From Allobosea sp. (lineage in GTDB: Bacteria > Pseudomonadota > Alphaproteobacteria > Rhizobiales > Kaistiaceae), in assembly GCA_017307955.1 (NCBI GenBank), contig JAFKFV010000014.1:159939-223938 (forward strand): DNA of 64,000 nucleotides. The letters are read 5' to 3'. The position numbers and the translations under genes were made by a program. The notes under the pieces were generated by a model. The model did no database searches, was not told the DNA's origin, and saw nothing but the letters and a program-made list of their open reading frames with translations. This document shows, in pieces, positions 52,266-60,675 of the stretch. The number at the start of each line of letters is the position of its first letter. The first letter of the stretch is position 1.

Positions 52266-53206
52266 CAATCGTCCCTCGACCAGCGCGAGAAGAGCGAGGT
52301 CGACAGGACCCGGCGGCCGCCTTCCTCGCGCAAGAGCAGTTCGCCCGATTCCAGCCGCCCCGGCAATCCGGCCAGTGCCTCGGCGGAAAGCTCGTGCACC
52401 GCCATGAACGAGGCGCGGATCGAATAGGCCGAGAGGCAGAGGAACAGCGCGTCTTCGGCGAGCAGTTGCCGGCAGAGCCGCATCATCTCCGGCAGCTTCT
52501 CGAAGATGTCCCAGACCTCGCCATTCGGTCCGCGGCCGAATTTCGGCGGGTCGAGGATGATGCCGTCATAGCGCGAGCCGCGCCGCACCTCGCGCTGCAC
52601 GAATTTCATTGCGTCGTCGACGATCCAGCGCACGGGGAGGTCGGCGATGCCCGACATCGCCTGGTTCTCGCGCGCCCAGCCGATCGCCTTCTTGGAAGCG
52701 TCGACATGCGTCACCTCGGCGCCGGCGAGCGCGGCGACGAAGGAGGCGATGCCGGTATAGCCGAAGAGGTTGAGCACCTTCGGCTTCCGCTTTGCGCTCG
52801 TGCAGAGGCGGGCGAACCAGGCCCAGTGCATTTCCTGCTCGGGAAAGAAACCGACATGGCGGAAGGCGGTGAAGCGTCCGAGAAAGCGGATTTCCTTCTC
52901 GCCGGCCTCGCGCGGCAGCCGCCAGGCCATCGGCCAGGTCTCGCCGATCGGCTTTTTGTAGCGCCAGCGCCCGTCCGAATCCTCGTCCTTGGCGCCGGTG
53001 AAGACGGCGTCGGCGCTCTCCCATTCGCTCTCGGCGAGCCGCGGCGTCCACAGCGCCTGCGCCTCGGGACGAACGATGCGATATTTGCCATAGCGCTCGA
53101 GCTTGCGGCCATGGCCGCTGTCGATGAGCGCATAGTCGCGCCAGCCCTCGGTCTCGAGCATCAGGGGCCAGTGCGGCGCGGGCCGCGTTTCGGATGACGG
53201 GTGCAT
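52265..53206 (-). CDS. Class I SAM-dependent rRNA methyltransferase (RlmI-like, without PUA domain)
   Basis: 313 residues. SAM-binding motif I is in VLNLFGYTGIASFVAALAGA, the acidic motif in VDASKKAIGWAREN, and the catalytic motif IV in IILDPPKFGRGPNG, as in the RlmI/RlmL-K family of rRNA methyltransferases. The N-terminal PUA domain of RlmI is replaced by a short beta-rich extension. First gene of the operon with the TrmH-like gene and lspA. Target base not predictable. Confidence 0.88.
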   Translation of the reverse strand: MHPSSETRPAPHWPLMLETEGWRDYALIDSGHGRKLERYGKYRIVRPEAQALWTPRLAESEWESADAVFTGAKDEDSDGRWRYKKPIGETWPMAWRLPREAGEKEIRFLGRFTAFRHVGFFPEQEMHWAWFARLCTSAKRKPKVLNLFGYTGIASFVAALAGAEVTHVDASKKAIGWARENQAMSGIADLPVRWIVDDAMKFVQREVRRGSRYDGIILDPPKFGRGPNGEVWDIFEKLPEMMRLCRQLLAEDALFLCLSAYSIRASFMAVHELSAEALAGLPGRLESGELLLREEGGRRVLSTSLFSRWSRDD

Positions 53207-53371
53207 GGCCGGTTCTTAATCCGCGCCGGGCTGCTTGCCAATCGCCCGTGCGCCGGGCAAGGCCGCGAAACGCGGCCGTTGCCCTTTCAGCGGCACCGCC
53301 TTAATGCTCACCGCGAGCGGCCCGGCCGCAGGAAAGCCGCGCCGCGGCGCATCGAAGGGAAGGCAGCGCCC

Positions 53372-54043
53372 ATGGACATCACCGGCGAAATCCAGCTTCC
53401 GGCACGGCGCGAGGTCGTGTTCGCGGCGCTGAACGATCCCGAGATGCTGCGGACGGCCCTGCCGGGCTGCGAGACGCTGACCCGCCAGGGCGACACGCTC
53501 ACGGGAGGTTTCGACCTCGCGGTCGCGCATCTTGCCGGTCCCGTCGCGGGCAGGCTCACCTATGGCCCCGGTCTCGCGGGGGAGCGTGTCGCGCTTTCGG
53601 GCGGCGTCGAGGGCAGCCATGCCGGCGCTCTCCGCGGCTCGGTCGAGATCGCGCTTTCCGAAGCGGGCGATACGACGCGCGCCGCCTATGCAGCCCATAT
53701 CGAGCCGCATGGCGCGCTGGCCGGCATCGACGCCTCCGAACTCGCCGCCGCGGCGCGCGACTTCGCCGAGGCGTTCTTCGGCGCGCTGGCGGTGCGGCTC
53801 GGCGAACCGCTGGTCGCTGCCCCGCCGCTTGCCACCGAGACGCCCGAGGAGGCCGCGCAGGACGAGCTCGTCGACCGCCTGGAGCACAGGGTCGACGACA
53901 ACGCGTCGCATGTCGCCGAAATTGTCGAAGAGGTGGAGCAGGAGATCGAGGTCGCGGCCGGTCGCGGTTTCCTCGGCGGACCCTATGTCTGGGGCCTGAT
54001 CGCTCTTCTCGTCGTCATCGTCGCGCTCGCCATTCTCCGCTGA
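53372..54043 (+). CDS. CoxG-like SRPBCC family protein with C-terminal membrane anchor
   Basis: 223 residues from the ATG at 53372. The START/SRPBCC domain starts MDITGEIQLPARREVVFAAL, followed by LPGCETLTRQGD, as in carbon monoxide dehydrogenase subunit G (CoxG). A C-terminal hydrophobic segment (WGLIALLVVIVALAIL) after a coiled acidic linker anchors it to the membrane. CoxG proteins recruit molybdenum hydroxylases to the membrane or bind quinones; no CO dehydrogenase gene is nearby, so this is probably a stand-alone paralogue. Confidence 0.85.
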   Translation: MDITGEIQLPARREVVFAALNDPEMLRTALPGCETLTRQGDTLTGGFDLAVAHLAGPVAGRLTYGPGLAGERVALSGGVEGSHAGALRGSVEIALSEAGDTTRAAYAAHIEPHGALAGIDASELAAAARDFAEAFFGALAVRLGEPLVAAPPLATETPEEAAQDELVDRLEHRVDDNASHVAEIVEEVEQEIEVAAGRGFLGGPYVWGLIALLVVIVALAILR

Positions 54044-54113
54044 GCGCGACGAAACTGGCCGAACCGGGCCTCCGACCCTATCTTGGGCGGACGCTCCTCA
54101 AGACGCGGCGCCC

Positions 54114-54365
54114 ATGATCGTCTGTTCCTGCAACATCCTGACCAAGGCCCAGATTCTCGAAGCGGCCGAGATGCTGCAACGGGAGCAGCCCGGCCGTGCG
54201 CTGACGCCGGCCCGCATCTACCGGTTCCTGCAGATGCGGGCTCAGTGCACGGTCTGCTTCGCGCTGGTCCGGCGCATCGTGATGGAGAGCGGTCTCGCGG
54301 TCACGTGTCCCGAGCCCCTCGGCTCCGGCGCCGATGACGAGAAGAACGACGCGCTTTACGGTTGA
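54114..54365 (+). CDS. bfd: Bacterioferritin-associated ferredoxin
   Basis: 83 residues. Four Cys residues in the pattern VCSCNILT (Cys-x-Cys) and AQCTVCF (Cys-x2-Cys) bind the [2Fe-2S] cluster. It passes electrons to bacterioferritin to mobilise stored iron and lies 80 bp before the bacterioferritin gene on the same strand. The C-terminal tail of about 25 residues is longer than in E. coli Bfd. Confidence 0.93.
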   Translation: MIVCSCNILTKAQILEAAEMLQREQPGRALTPARIYRFLQMRAQCTVCFALVRRIVMESGLAVTCPEPLGSGADDEKNDALYG

Positions 54366-54445
54366 GCGGACCCTCCGAGGGGTTTGACCCTCGCCCGGTG
54401 CTCCCCTAGAATCCATCTTGGAACGGTTCCAGTGGGAGAAGGCTC

Positions 54446-54931
54446 ATGAAGGGCGACGCGCGCGTCATCGAACAGCTCAATCGGGCGCTGCGGCTCGAGC
54501 TGACGGCGGTCAACCAGTATTGGCTGCATTACCGCCTTCTCGAGGACAAGGGCTTCCTGAAGCTCGCAAAGAAGGAACGCGCTGAATCGATCGAGGAGAT
54601 GCATCACGCCGACCGCCTGGTCGCGCGCATCATCTTCCTCGAAGGCTTCCCCAACATGCAGGTGCTCGATCCGCTCGAGATCGGGCAGACGATCCAGGAG
54701 ATCCTGGAGGCTGACCTGCGCGGCGAATACACGGCCCGCAACGCCTACAAGGCGGCGCGCGACATCTGCCACGAGGCGGGCGATTATGTGTCGATGAAGC
54801 TCTTCGAGGAGCTGATGATGGACGAGGAAGGCCATATCGACTTCCTCGAAACCCAGCTCGACCTCCTGAAGTCCCTCGGCCCGGAGCGCTACGCCCTGCT
54901 CCAGTCCGCCCCCGCCGACGACGCGGAGTAA
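54446..54931 (+). CDS. bfr: Bacterioferritin
   Basis: 161 residues, four-helix bundle. All ferroxidase ligands are at canonical positions: Glu18, Glu51, His54, Glu94, Glu127 and His130, and the haem ligand Met52 (SIEEMHHAD). Cytoplasmic 24-mer that oxidises and stores iron. Expressed after bfd in a likely two-gene operon, probably under iron control, though no Fur or Irr box was identified by eye. Confidence 0.96.
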   Translation: MKGDARVIEQLNRALRLELTAVNQYWLHYRLLEDKGFLKLAKKERAESIEEMHHADRLVARIIFLEGFPNMQVLDPLEIGQTIQEILEADLRGEYTARNAYKAARDICHEAGDYVSMKLFEELMMDEEGHIDFLETQLDLLKSLGPERYALLQSAPADDAE

Positions 54932-55100
54932 GGCCGAACCGCCTCTTGCCGTCTGATCGGGCCGTGTCCATGACGCGGCCCGTTTTCGTGCGGGCAGTCT
55001 CTCTTTCGTGCGGGAAGAGTTGCCTCACCGTGTCCCGCCCTTGCCGCGGCGGGGCGGAGGCACTAACCGGAGAGGGCAACGCCACCCAAGGGACGACAGC

Positions 55101-56081
55101 ATGGCCGCCGATCGCAAGAAGCTCATCCTCGACGTCGACACCGGAACCGACGATGCCGTCGCGATCATGCTCGCAGCGCTGCATCCGGAGCTGGAGCTCG
55201 TCGGCGTCACGACGGTGAACGGCAATGTCGAGGTGCAGTTCTGCACCGACAATTCGCTGCGCGTCCTCGACCATATCGGCCGCGCCGACATCGCGGTCTA
55301 TGAGGGCGCCGACCGGCCCCTGGTGCGCACCGGCCATCCGATCGTGAAGCGCTATGACGAGGGCGGCGAGAAGTATCACCCCGAGGAGCTTCCCGTGCCG
55401 CCCGCCCGCTCGGCGAAGGCCGAGAAGGCCGCGGTCGAATTCCTGATCGAGACCTATCGCGCGGCGACCGATCCGATCGTGCTGATGCCGGTCGGCCCGC
55501 TCACCAATGTCGCGGCGGCGCTCGCTGCCTATCCGAACTTCGTCAAGCTGGTGCCCGAGCTCATCATCATGGGCGGCGGCTATGCCTTCGGCAATGTTAC
55601 GCCCTCGGCCGAGTTCAACATCTGGGCCGATGCCGAGGCGGCAGCGCGCGTGCTGAATTCCGGCTTCGAGAAGGTGACGCTGGTGCCGCTCGACGCGACG
55701 CACCAGGCGCTGATGACGCTGGCCGATTGCGATCGCCTCGCCGCGCTCGGCACGCCGGCGGCGACCGCGACGGCGGAGATCGTGCGCTTCCGCATCGACG
55801 TGCACGACAAGTATCAGAAGATGGGCGAGGAAGGCGGTTCGGCGCCGGTGCATGACGCGGTCTGCGTCGCCGCTCTCGTTGATCGCTCGATCCTCTCGAC
55901 GACGCGCTATCCGGTCGAGGTCGAGACGGCGAGCCCGCTCGCGGTCGGCACGACGATCGTCGACACGCAGTTCCGCAGCGGCATGAAGCCGAATGTCGAC
56001 TTGGCGCTGTCGGCGGATCCGCGCAAGTTCGTCGACATGCTGGCCGAGACCTTCGCGCGGCCGCACGGCCCTAAGGCCTGA
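55101..56081 (+). CDS. Nucleoside hydrolase (inosine-uridine preferring type)
   Basis: 326 residues from the ATG at 55101; codons back to 55008 are not conserved. The calcium-binding motif DVDTGTDDAVAIMLA (residues 10-24) and the second Asp/Asn region (GGYAFGNVTPSAEFNIWADA), with the late His-Asp (GSAPVHDAVCVA), are all present. It hydrolyses ribonucleosides to base and ribose in the cytoplasm. With the URC-type genes 5-8 kb away it could supply uracil, but the gene is separately transcribed. Confidence 0.93.
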   Translation: MAADRKKLILDVDTGTDDAVAIMLAALHPELELVGVTTVNGNVEVQFCTDNSLRVLDHIGRADIAVYEGADRPLVRTGHPIVKRYDEGGEKYHPEELPVPPARSAKAEKAAVEFLIETYRAATDPIVLMPVGPLTNVAAALAAYPNFVKLVPELIIMGGGYAFGNVTPSAEFNIWADAEAAARVLNSGFEKVTLVPLDATHQALMTLADCDRLAALGTPAATATAEIVRFRIDVHDKYQKMGEEGGSAPVHDAVCVAALVDRSILSTTRYPVEVETASPLAVGTTIVDTQFRSGMKPNVDLALSADPRKFVDMLAETFARPHGPKA

Positions 56082-56103
56082 GCAGGCGCCCGGGCTCCGG
56101 CTG

Positions 56104-56685
56104 TCAGCAGTCGGGGCCCGAGATCGCCTTGCCGATGCGCGGCTGCTGGTAGACGCGCTCGTCCATGTTGTAGGTGCCGGTCAGCACATAGCCGATCTTC
56201 GGCGTGAAGGCGTAGCTGGCATCGACCATGATCAGGAAGCTGTTCGGCGTCGCGAGGCTCGCCGGGATCGACGCGGCGCTGCCCTTGGCCGGGCAGGCGG
56301 CGCCATTCGCCGACTTGGCCCAGGCGATGGTGGCCTTGCCCTTGTCGTCGATGGTGACCCCGGCGATGACCGGCTTCAGCTTGGCGCTGTCATAAGGCCT
56401 CATCACCGCGTTGCCGGCATAGAAGAGATCGGTGATCGCGGCTGACGTGACGGTCGCGTTCGACTGCGCGGCGAGATCGGCCAGCGTGCTCGCCGCGTGG
56501 TTCAGCTTGCGGCGGATGCTGATCGCGTCGTTGACCTCGACGCCGCCGACATAGAGCACCAGCATCATCGGCAGGATGAGGGCGAATTCGAGCGCGGCGA
56601 GGCCGGAGCGCGCCGCGCGGAAACGGGCGAGCAGCGAGCGGGTGGGGCGGACGGCATTGACGAGTGCGGCGCGCATCGGCCCCAT
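56104..56685 (-). CDS. TadE-like pilus assembly pseudopilin
   Basis: 193 residues from the ATG at 56685. A prepilin-like segment (RAARSGLAALEFALILPMM, with Gly before the cut and Glu at +5) is followed by a periplasmic domain with Cys pairs (GAACPAKG and the C-terminal GPDC). It begins 2 bp after the stop of the upstream TadE-like gene. A longer frame upstream to 57315 only shadows that gene. Minor pseudopilins of this kind are processed by the prepilin peptidase and needed for Flp pilus assembly. Confidence 0.85.
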   Translation of the reverse strand: MGPMRAALVNAVRPTRSLLARFRAARSGLAALEFALILPMMLVLYVGGVEVNDAISIRRKLNHAASTLADLAAQSNATVTSAAITDLFYAGNAVMRPYDSAKLKPVIAGVTIDDKGKATIAWAKSANGAACPAKGSAASIPASLATPNSFLIMVDASYAFTPKIGYVLTGTYNMDERVYQQPRIGKAISGPDC

Positions 56686-56687
56686 CC

Positions 56688-57257
56688 TCACCAGTTGAAC
56701 GGTTCGTTGCGGAAGGCGACGGTCGAGGTCAGCCGCCGCGTCTTGCCATCCTGGCCCTCGCCGAAGGTGGCGAGGCGGTTCAGGAGGATCGGCCAGTCGT
56801 AATAGGTGCGCACGACGACGATGTCGGAGCCGTGGCCGGCATTGTAGGTCAGCGACGCGTCGTCGACGCTGCCGTCCGGCTTGTCCTGGCTGGCGAGGTT
56901 CATCGACGCGAAGTCGGTCGCGGTGCGGACGTCGATCTTCAGCTTGGTGCAGTCGAACATCGTCGCGACGCCGCCGGAACAGACCTCGTTGCGGAAGCTG
57001 TTGGTGTTGAAGTTCTGCTGCTGCGCCTGGCCGGTGCGGATCATGCGCGCGGCGCGGTTGGTCGCCTGGTCGAGCGCGCTGTCGGCGAACATCATGAGTC
57101 CGGTTTCGAGCAGCCCGGCGATGAGGCCGAGAAAGGGCAGGGCGATCAGGCCGAACTCGACCGCCGTCGCGCCGCGATTGTTGCGCCAGAAGCCGCGCCC
57201 CTTGCGGCGCGCTGGCGCGGCGGCGCCTGCAGATGCCCCCGACTGTGCAGCAGCCAT
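56688..57257 (-). CDS. TadE-like pilus assembly pseudopilin
   Basis: 189 residues. The N-terminus is basic, then NNRGATAVEFGLIALPFLG with the Gly-Ala cleavage site and Glu at +5, and a membrane helix; the periplasmic part has a disulfide-capable Cys pair (EVCSGGVATMFDC). Part of the Tad locus; convergent direction relative to the main flp-cpa operon starting at 58470, in the orientation often seen in Hyphomicrobiales. Confidence 0.88.
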   Translation of the reverse strand: MAAAQSGASAGAAAPARRKGRGFWRNNRGATAVEFGLIALPFLGLIAGLLETGLMMFADSALDQATNRAARMIRTGQAQQQNFNTNSFRNEVCSGGVATMFDCTKLKIDVRTATDFASMNLASQDKPDGSVDDASLTYNAGHGSDIVVVRTYYDWPILLNRLATFGEGQDGKTRRLTSTVAFRNEPFNW

Positions 57258-57438
57258 GTCCGACAGCTCCCCGGCCGCGCCGCGGGATCGCGGGCGCTTC
57301 GCCTCGCCAGATCACCTAGCAGGCAGGCCTTGCGGAATGTTTGTCGGCTTTGTCGAAAATGCGGGGGATCGCGGCAAGGAAGCATTAACCCTGCCGCCTC
57401 GCGCGCGTGGCGCGCGTGATTCCTGAGAGCCTGGCGCC

Positions 57439-57975
57439 TCAGTTGGCGCCGGCGGTGACCCCGGTCGCGCCCTGCAGCACGGAGTTGCGCTGCTCGAGCT
57501 GGGTGCGGGCGTCGCCGAAGGCGGTGGCGGTGTCGCCGAGCGTCATGACCGGCTGGCAGTCGGGGGCGCAGGAGAAGCTGCGCCGGTCGCCGCCGGCATA
57601 GACGGTGATCATCTGGTCGTCGGAGGCGCTGACGGTCAGCAGCTCGTCGGCGATCGGCTCGCCCTTCTCGTCGAGCACGATGAGATTGGTGGTGCCGAAG
57701 CTGCGGCCGGTGATGATCAGCGTCTGCCGGTCCTGGATGGTCGCGTCGGCGATGGCCGGGTTGCCCACGACGACGATCGCGGCCGGGCGCGAGATACGCA
57801 TCACCTTGGCGCGGTCCATCTTGATCGAGATCGGGACCGCGTCCGTCGCATGCGCCAGCGAGCCGGCGACCGCGAGCGCGATCGGTACAGCCAGAGCGAG
57901 CACGGCGAGGCGCCGGCGTGACGCGGAGCGCGCGGCGGCTCGCGATACGGCGGCAGGACCCCTGTTCATCATCAT
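57439..57975 (-). CDS. CpaC-N-terminal-like pilus assembly protein
   Basis: 178 residues with a signal peptide (LAVLALAVPIALAVAGSLAHA). The mature part (MDRAKVMRISRPAAIVVVGNPAIADATIQD, given here only in outline, positions about 55-85, and TLIITGRSFGTTNLIVLDEKG) matches the N-terminal domain of the CpaC/RcpA secretin without its secretin core. A Cys pair is found in FSCAPDC. Probably a periplasmic accessory protein of the Tad machinery. It is separated from the TadE-like genes by 180 bp. Confidence 0.82.
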   Translation of the reverse strand: MMMNRGPAAVSRAAARSASRRRLAVLALAVPIALAVAGSLAHATDAVPISIKMDRAKVMRISRPAAIVVVGNPAIADATIQDRQTLIITGRSFGTTNLIVLDEKGEPIADELLTVSASDDQMITVYAGGDRRSFSCAPDCQPVMTLGDTATAFGDARTQLEQRNSVLQGATGVTAGAN

Positions 57976-58469
57976 GGCTCAGATCCCCGGTGGCGGCGCG
58001 CTTCCCCGGCGCACGGTCGCGATCGCTACCCTGCCCGATGATGGTGAATGAACACTTAAGGCGCTCGATCGAGCTGCAACTCGTTAACGCGCGGCAAGGA
58101 TTCGCCCGGTCGCGGCAATGGCCCTCCGATCGGCGGGAAACGGCGCTTTCGGGAGCCGAGGCGGCAAGCGAGCGCCGAAACGCTCTTAGCAGGATGCCGA
58201 ACGAAACGTTAATTCAGTCAGTTAAGGATCGGTAAACAAAAGAACAGCGATTTGAAAAACTCAATTCCTACAGATGTCTGCGGCGCGACGGCTGAAACGT
58301 GGTTAATTTAAAATGAAACGACACCTGATTTATTCGAATTTGATTTAACTAAGGCTCAGCAGGTGGGTGCTAAGTTGCATCTCGTTGGGGGCCACGAACG
58401 AACGACGAAGTGGACCTCGGGATAAACGGCAATCTTCTCAGTCCAACCAAGTATCGGGGAATAAATACC
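57976..58469. promoter_or_regulatory. Upstream region of the flp pilin operon
   Basis: About 490 bp between the divergent CpaC-N-like gene and flp1. The part from 58200 to 58380 is clearly AT-rich (several TTAA and TTTAAAAT clusters), as expected of a strong promoter zone with long leader. TTAA pairs occur (for example at 58209 and 58222), but the spacing is 9 bases instead of the 7 of a CtrA site. No gene seen. Confidence 0.45.
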
Positions 58470-58655
58470 ATGAAGACCCTCTTCGTCCGTTTCGTGAAGA
58501 ACGAGTCCGGCGCGACCGCCATCGAATACGGCCTGATCGCCGCGCTGATGAGCGTCGGCATCATCGCCGGCATCAACATCCTCTCGGGTGACCTGCAGTC
58601 GGCCTTCACGAATCTCGGCTCGACCGTCTCGAACGCCACGACCTCGGGCGGCTGA
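58470..58655 (+). CDS. flp1: Flp family type IVb pilin, copy 1
   Basis: 61 residues. The prepilin motif NESGATAIEYGLIAALMS is cleaved after Gly14 by the prepilin peptidase, leaving the mature pilin with Glu at +5 and Tyr at +6, the Flp hallmark. The remainder is a single hydrophobic helix ending in a Ser/Thr/Gly tail. Major subunit of the adhesive Tad pilus. Protein sequence identical to copy 2. Confidence 0.97.
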   Translation: MKTLFVRFVKNESGATAIEYGLIAALMSVGIIAGINILSGDLQSAFTNLGSTVSNATTSGG

Positions 58656-58704
58656 TCGCCAGCCTAGCCATCCTCGCAATCAGCCAATCCAAGGAAATCA
58701 GATC

Positions 58705-58890
58705 ATGAAGACCCTTTTCGTCCGTTTCGTGAAGAACGAGTCCGGCGCCACCGCGATCGAATACGGCCTGATCGCCGCTCTGATGAGCGTCGGCATCATC
58801 GCCGGCATCAACATCCTCTCGGGTGACCTGCAGTCGGCCTTCACGAACCTCGGCTCGACCGTCTCGAACGCCACGACCTCGGGCGGCTGA
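58705..58890 (+). CDS. flp2: Flp family type IVb pilin, copy 2
   Basis: 61 residues with a sequence identical to copy 1; the two genes differ at five third-codon positions only, all synonymous. GGAAATCAG precedes the ATG as ribosome-binding site. A recent tandem duplication, or gene conversion, raises pilin dosage. Longer frames to 58588 are shadows of copy 1. Confidence 0.97.
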   Translation: MKTLFVRFVKNESGATAIEYGLIAALMSVGIIAGINILSGDLQSAFTNLGSTVSNATTSGG

Positions 58891-58923
58891 TCCTGTAACG
58901 CTAATCCCGCCGGGGGCGAAGCC

Positions 58924-59100
58924 ATGAAGCCGCCGATCCTGCGTCTCTTTCGAAACGACTCGGGGGCCACCGCTCTAGAATACGGGCTGGTCGCGGCGAT
59001 CATGAGCGGTGCCATTCTGGCGGCCATGCCGGTGCTGCGGGAAGCTGTCCTCTCGCTTTACACGATCGTCAGTACGGCCTTCGCCTCGGCCGGATCCTGA
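58924..59100 (+). CDS. Flp family type IVb pilin, divergent copy 3
   Basis: 58 residues, too short for many ORF callers. It retains RNDSGATALEYGLVAAIMS (Gly cleavage site, Glu +5, Tyr +6), but the rest (ILAAMPVLREAVLSLYTIV) differs from copies 1 and 2. Its ATG is 33 bp after the stop of copy 2. Probably a minor or alternative pilin of the same operon. Confidence 0.9.
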   Translation: MKPPILRLFRNDSGATALEYGLVAAIMSGAILAAMPVLREAVLSLYTIVSTAFASAGS

Positions 59101-59143
59101 CCAAGAAGGCCACCGCCGCTTGAGGCGGGGCACCCCCAACCTG

Positions 59144-59175
59144 GGCATTGCGTCACCTCCGGGCGGCGCAATGCC
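59144..59175 (+). other. Stem-loop between pilin genes and cpaA
   Basis: GGCATTGCG (59144-59152) and CGCAATGCC (59167-59175) form a perfect 9-bp stem with a 14-base loop, 25 bp before the cpaA start. It can protect the abundant pilin mRNA from degradation or attenuate read-through into the assembly genes. Confidence 0.75.
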
Positions 59176-59200
59176 TGGATGGCCCTGTCGGAGGAAAACC

Positions 59201-59722
59201 ATGACCGCAGTCCTCGATCTCGCGATCTATCTCGCCTTTCCCGCGGCGATGGCGCTCGCGGCCGTGTCCGACCTCACCACCATGACCATCCCGAACCGCC
59301 TCTCCGGCGCGCTGGCCCTGGTCTTCCCCTTCGCGGCGCTCGCGATCGGCATGCCGCTCGGCCTCGTCGGCATGCATCTTCTCGCCGGCTTCCTGATGCT
59401 GGCGCTCGGCATCGTCCTCTTCTCCCGCGGCTGGATCGGCGGCGGCGATGCGAAGCTCGCGGCGGCGATCGGTCTCTGGTTCGGCTTCGGGCCGACCATG
59501 CTCGACTTTCTCGTCTATGCCGGTCTCTTCGGCGGCGCCCTGACGCTCGGCATCATGATGTTCCGCGGCTGGATGCTGCCCGCCTTTGCGCTCCGCCATG
59601 GCTGGGTGATGCGGCTGCACGACAAGTCGGTCGGCGTGCCCTACGGCATCGCACTCGCTGCCGGCGCCATGATGGTCTACCCGGCGACGCCCTTCGCGGC
59701 CCTTGCCGCGGGCCTCATGTAA
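59201..59722 (+). CDS. cpaA: Prepilin peptidase CpaA/TadV
   Basis: 173 residues from the ATG at 59201, which has GGAGG upstream; the frame back to 59009 covers pilin 3. Aspartic protease of the A24 family with Asp in AAVSDLTTMTIPNRLS and in GGGDAKLAAAIG, and six membrane segments. It removes the leader of Flp pilins and TadE-like proteins. No methylase domain, as in TadV. Confidence 0.93.
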   Translation: MTAVLDLAIYLAFPAAMALAAVSDLTTMTIPNRLSGALALVFPFAALAIGMPLGLVGMHLLAGFLMLALGIVLFSRGWIGGGDAKLAAAIGLWFGFGPTMLDFLVYAGLFGGALTLGIMMFRGWMLPAFALRHGWVMRLHDKSVGVPYGIALAAGAMMVYPATPFAALAAGLM

Positions 59723-59851
59723 AACGGCCGATCCAGCGCGCCTTTACCTTTCATTAAGCAGAAATTCTCACCTCTCGTTAACCATAGATACACCACTCGC
59801 GGGTGAGACTGCAGCATCGACTAGACCACTTCCTTCCGAGGTAACGTCCCC
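59723..59851 (+). promoter_or_regulatory. Possible promoter region of cpaB with a TTAACCAT half-site
   Basis: The gap before cpaB contains TTAACCAT at 59778-59785, a sequence like the CtrA half-site of Alphaproteobacteria, with a second TTAA 20 bp upstream. The spacing is not that of a full CtrA box, so this is only a hint that the assembly genes have their own cell-cycle-linked promoter. Confidence 0.25.
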
Positions 59852-60652
59852 ATGAAGACGGCGCGAGTCGCAGTAATCGGCGTTGCCCTGGTGGCGGGCC
59901 TTGCGGCCGCCCTCCTGGCGCGACAGTTGCTCAACCGTCCGGCCCCGACCGTCGTCGCGGCCGGACCGTCCATTTCGACGACCGATGTCCTCGTCGCGAG
60001 CCGAGACTTGCCGATGGGCTCCGCCCTCGATACCGCCGCCTTCTCCTGGCAGGCCTGGCCGAAGACCGGTGTTTCCGGCGGCTACATCACCCGCGACGCC
60101 CGTCCGGGCGCTCTCGCCGAGCTGACGGGCTCCATCGCCCGCTCCAGCTTCGTGACCGGCGAGCCGATCAACGAGGCGAAGCTCATCCGCTCCGACCGCG
60201 GCTTCATGTCGGCGATCCTGCCGGCCGGGCAGCGCGCCGTCGCGACCGCGATCTCGGCCGATACCTCGGCCGGCGGCTTCATCCTGCCGAACGACCGCGT
60301 CGACGTGATCATGACGCGCAAGGCCGACTCGAGCGGCAGGGACCGTTACGACACCGAGACCATCCTCTCGAACGTCCGCGTTCTGGCGATCGACCAGACG
60401 CTCGGCGAGAAGGACGGCGAGAAGGTGGTGGTCGGGCAGACCGCGACGCTCGAGCTCAGCGCCGAACAGGCCGAGATCCTGACGGTCGCGCAGCAGATGA
60501 GTCCGAACCAGAAGCTCACTCTGGCGCTTCGCAGCCTCGCCGATGCCACGGCGAGCGCCGATCCGAGCGCCACGCATCTGATCGAGGGCGGGTCGCGCAG
60601 TGGGGTGCGCATCGTCCGGAACGGCGTCACGCAGCAGGTCGAGACGCGCTGA
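59852..60652 (+). CDS. cpaB: Flp pilus assembly protein CpaB
   Basis: 266 residues: an N-terminal membrane anchor (VAVIGVALVAGLAAALLA) and an SAF-like domain (STTDVLVASRDLPMGSALDT) with two beta-clip repeats, then SAILPAGQRAVATAISADTS and the LPNDRVDVIMTR motif. It stabilises the secretin in the periplasm. Its stop codon overlaps the ATG at 60652, and the main secretin start is at 60676. Confidence 0.93.
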   Translation: MKTARVAVIGVALVAGLAAALLARQLLNRPAPTVVAAGPSISTTDVLVASRDLPMGSALDTAAFSWQAWPKTGVSGGYITRDARPGALAELTGSIARSSFVTGEPINEAKLIRSDRGFMSAILPAGQRAVATAISADTSAGGFILPNDRVDVIMTRKADSSGRDRYDTETILSNVRVLAIDQTLGEKDGEKVVVGQTATLELSAEQAEILTVAQQMSPNQKLTLALRSLADATASADPSATHLIEGGSRSGVRIVRNGVTQQVETR

Positions 60653-60675
60653 TGACTTTTCTCGGGGGACAGATC

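Noticed and set aside
58201..58225. CtrA binding site upstream of the pilin genes
   Set aside because: Two TTAA tetramers are present but nine bases apart rather than seven.
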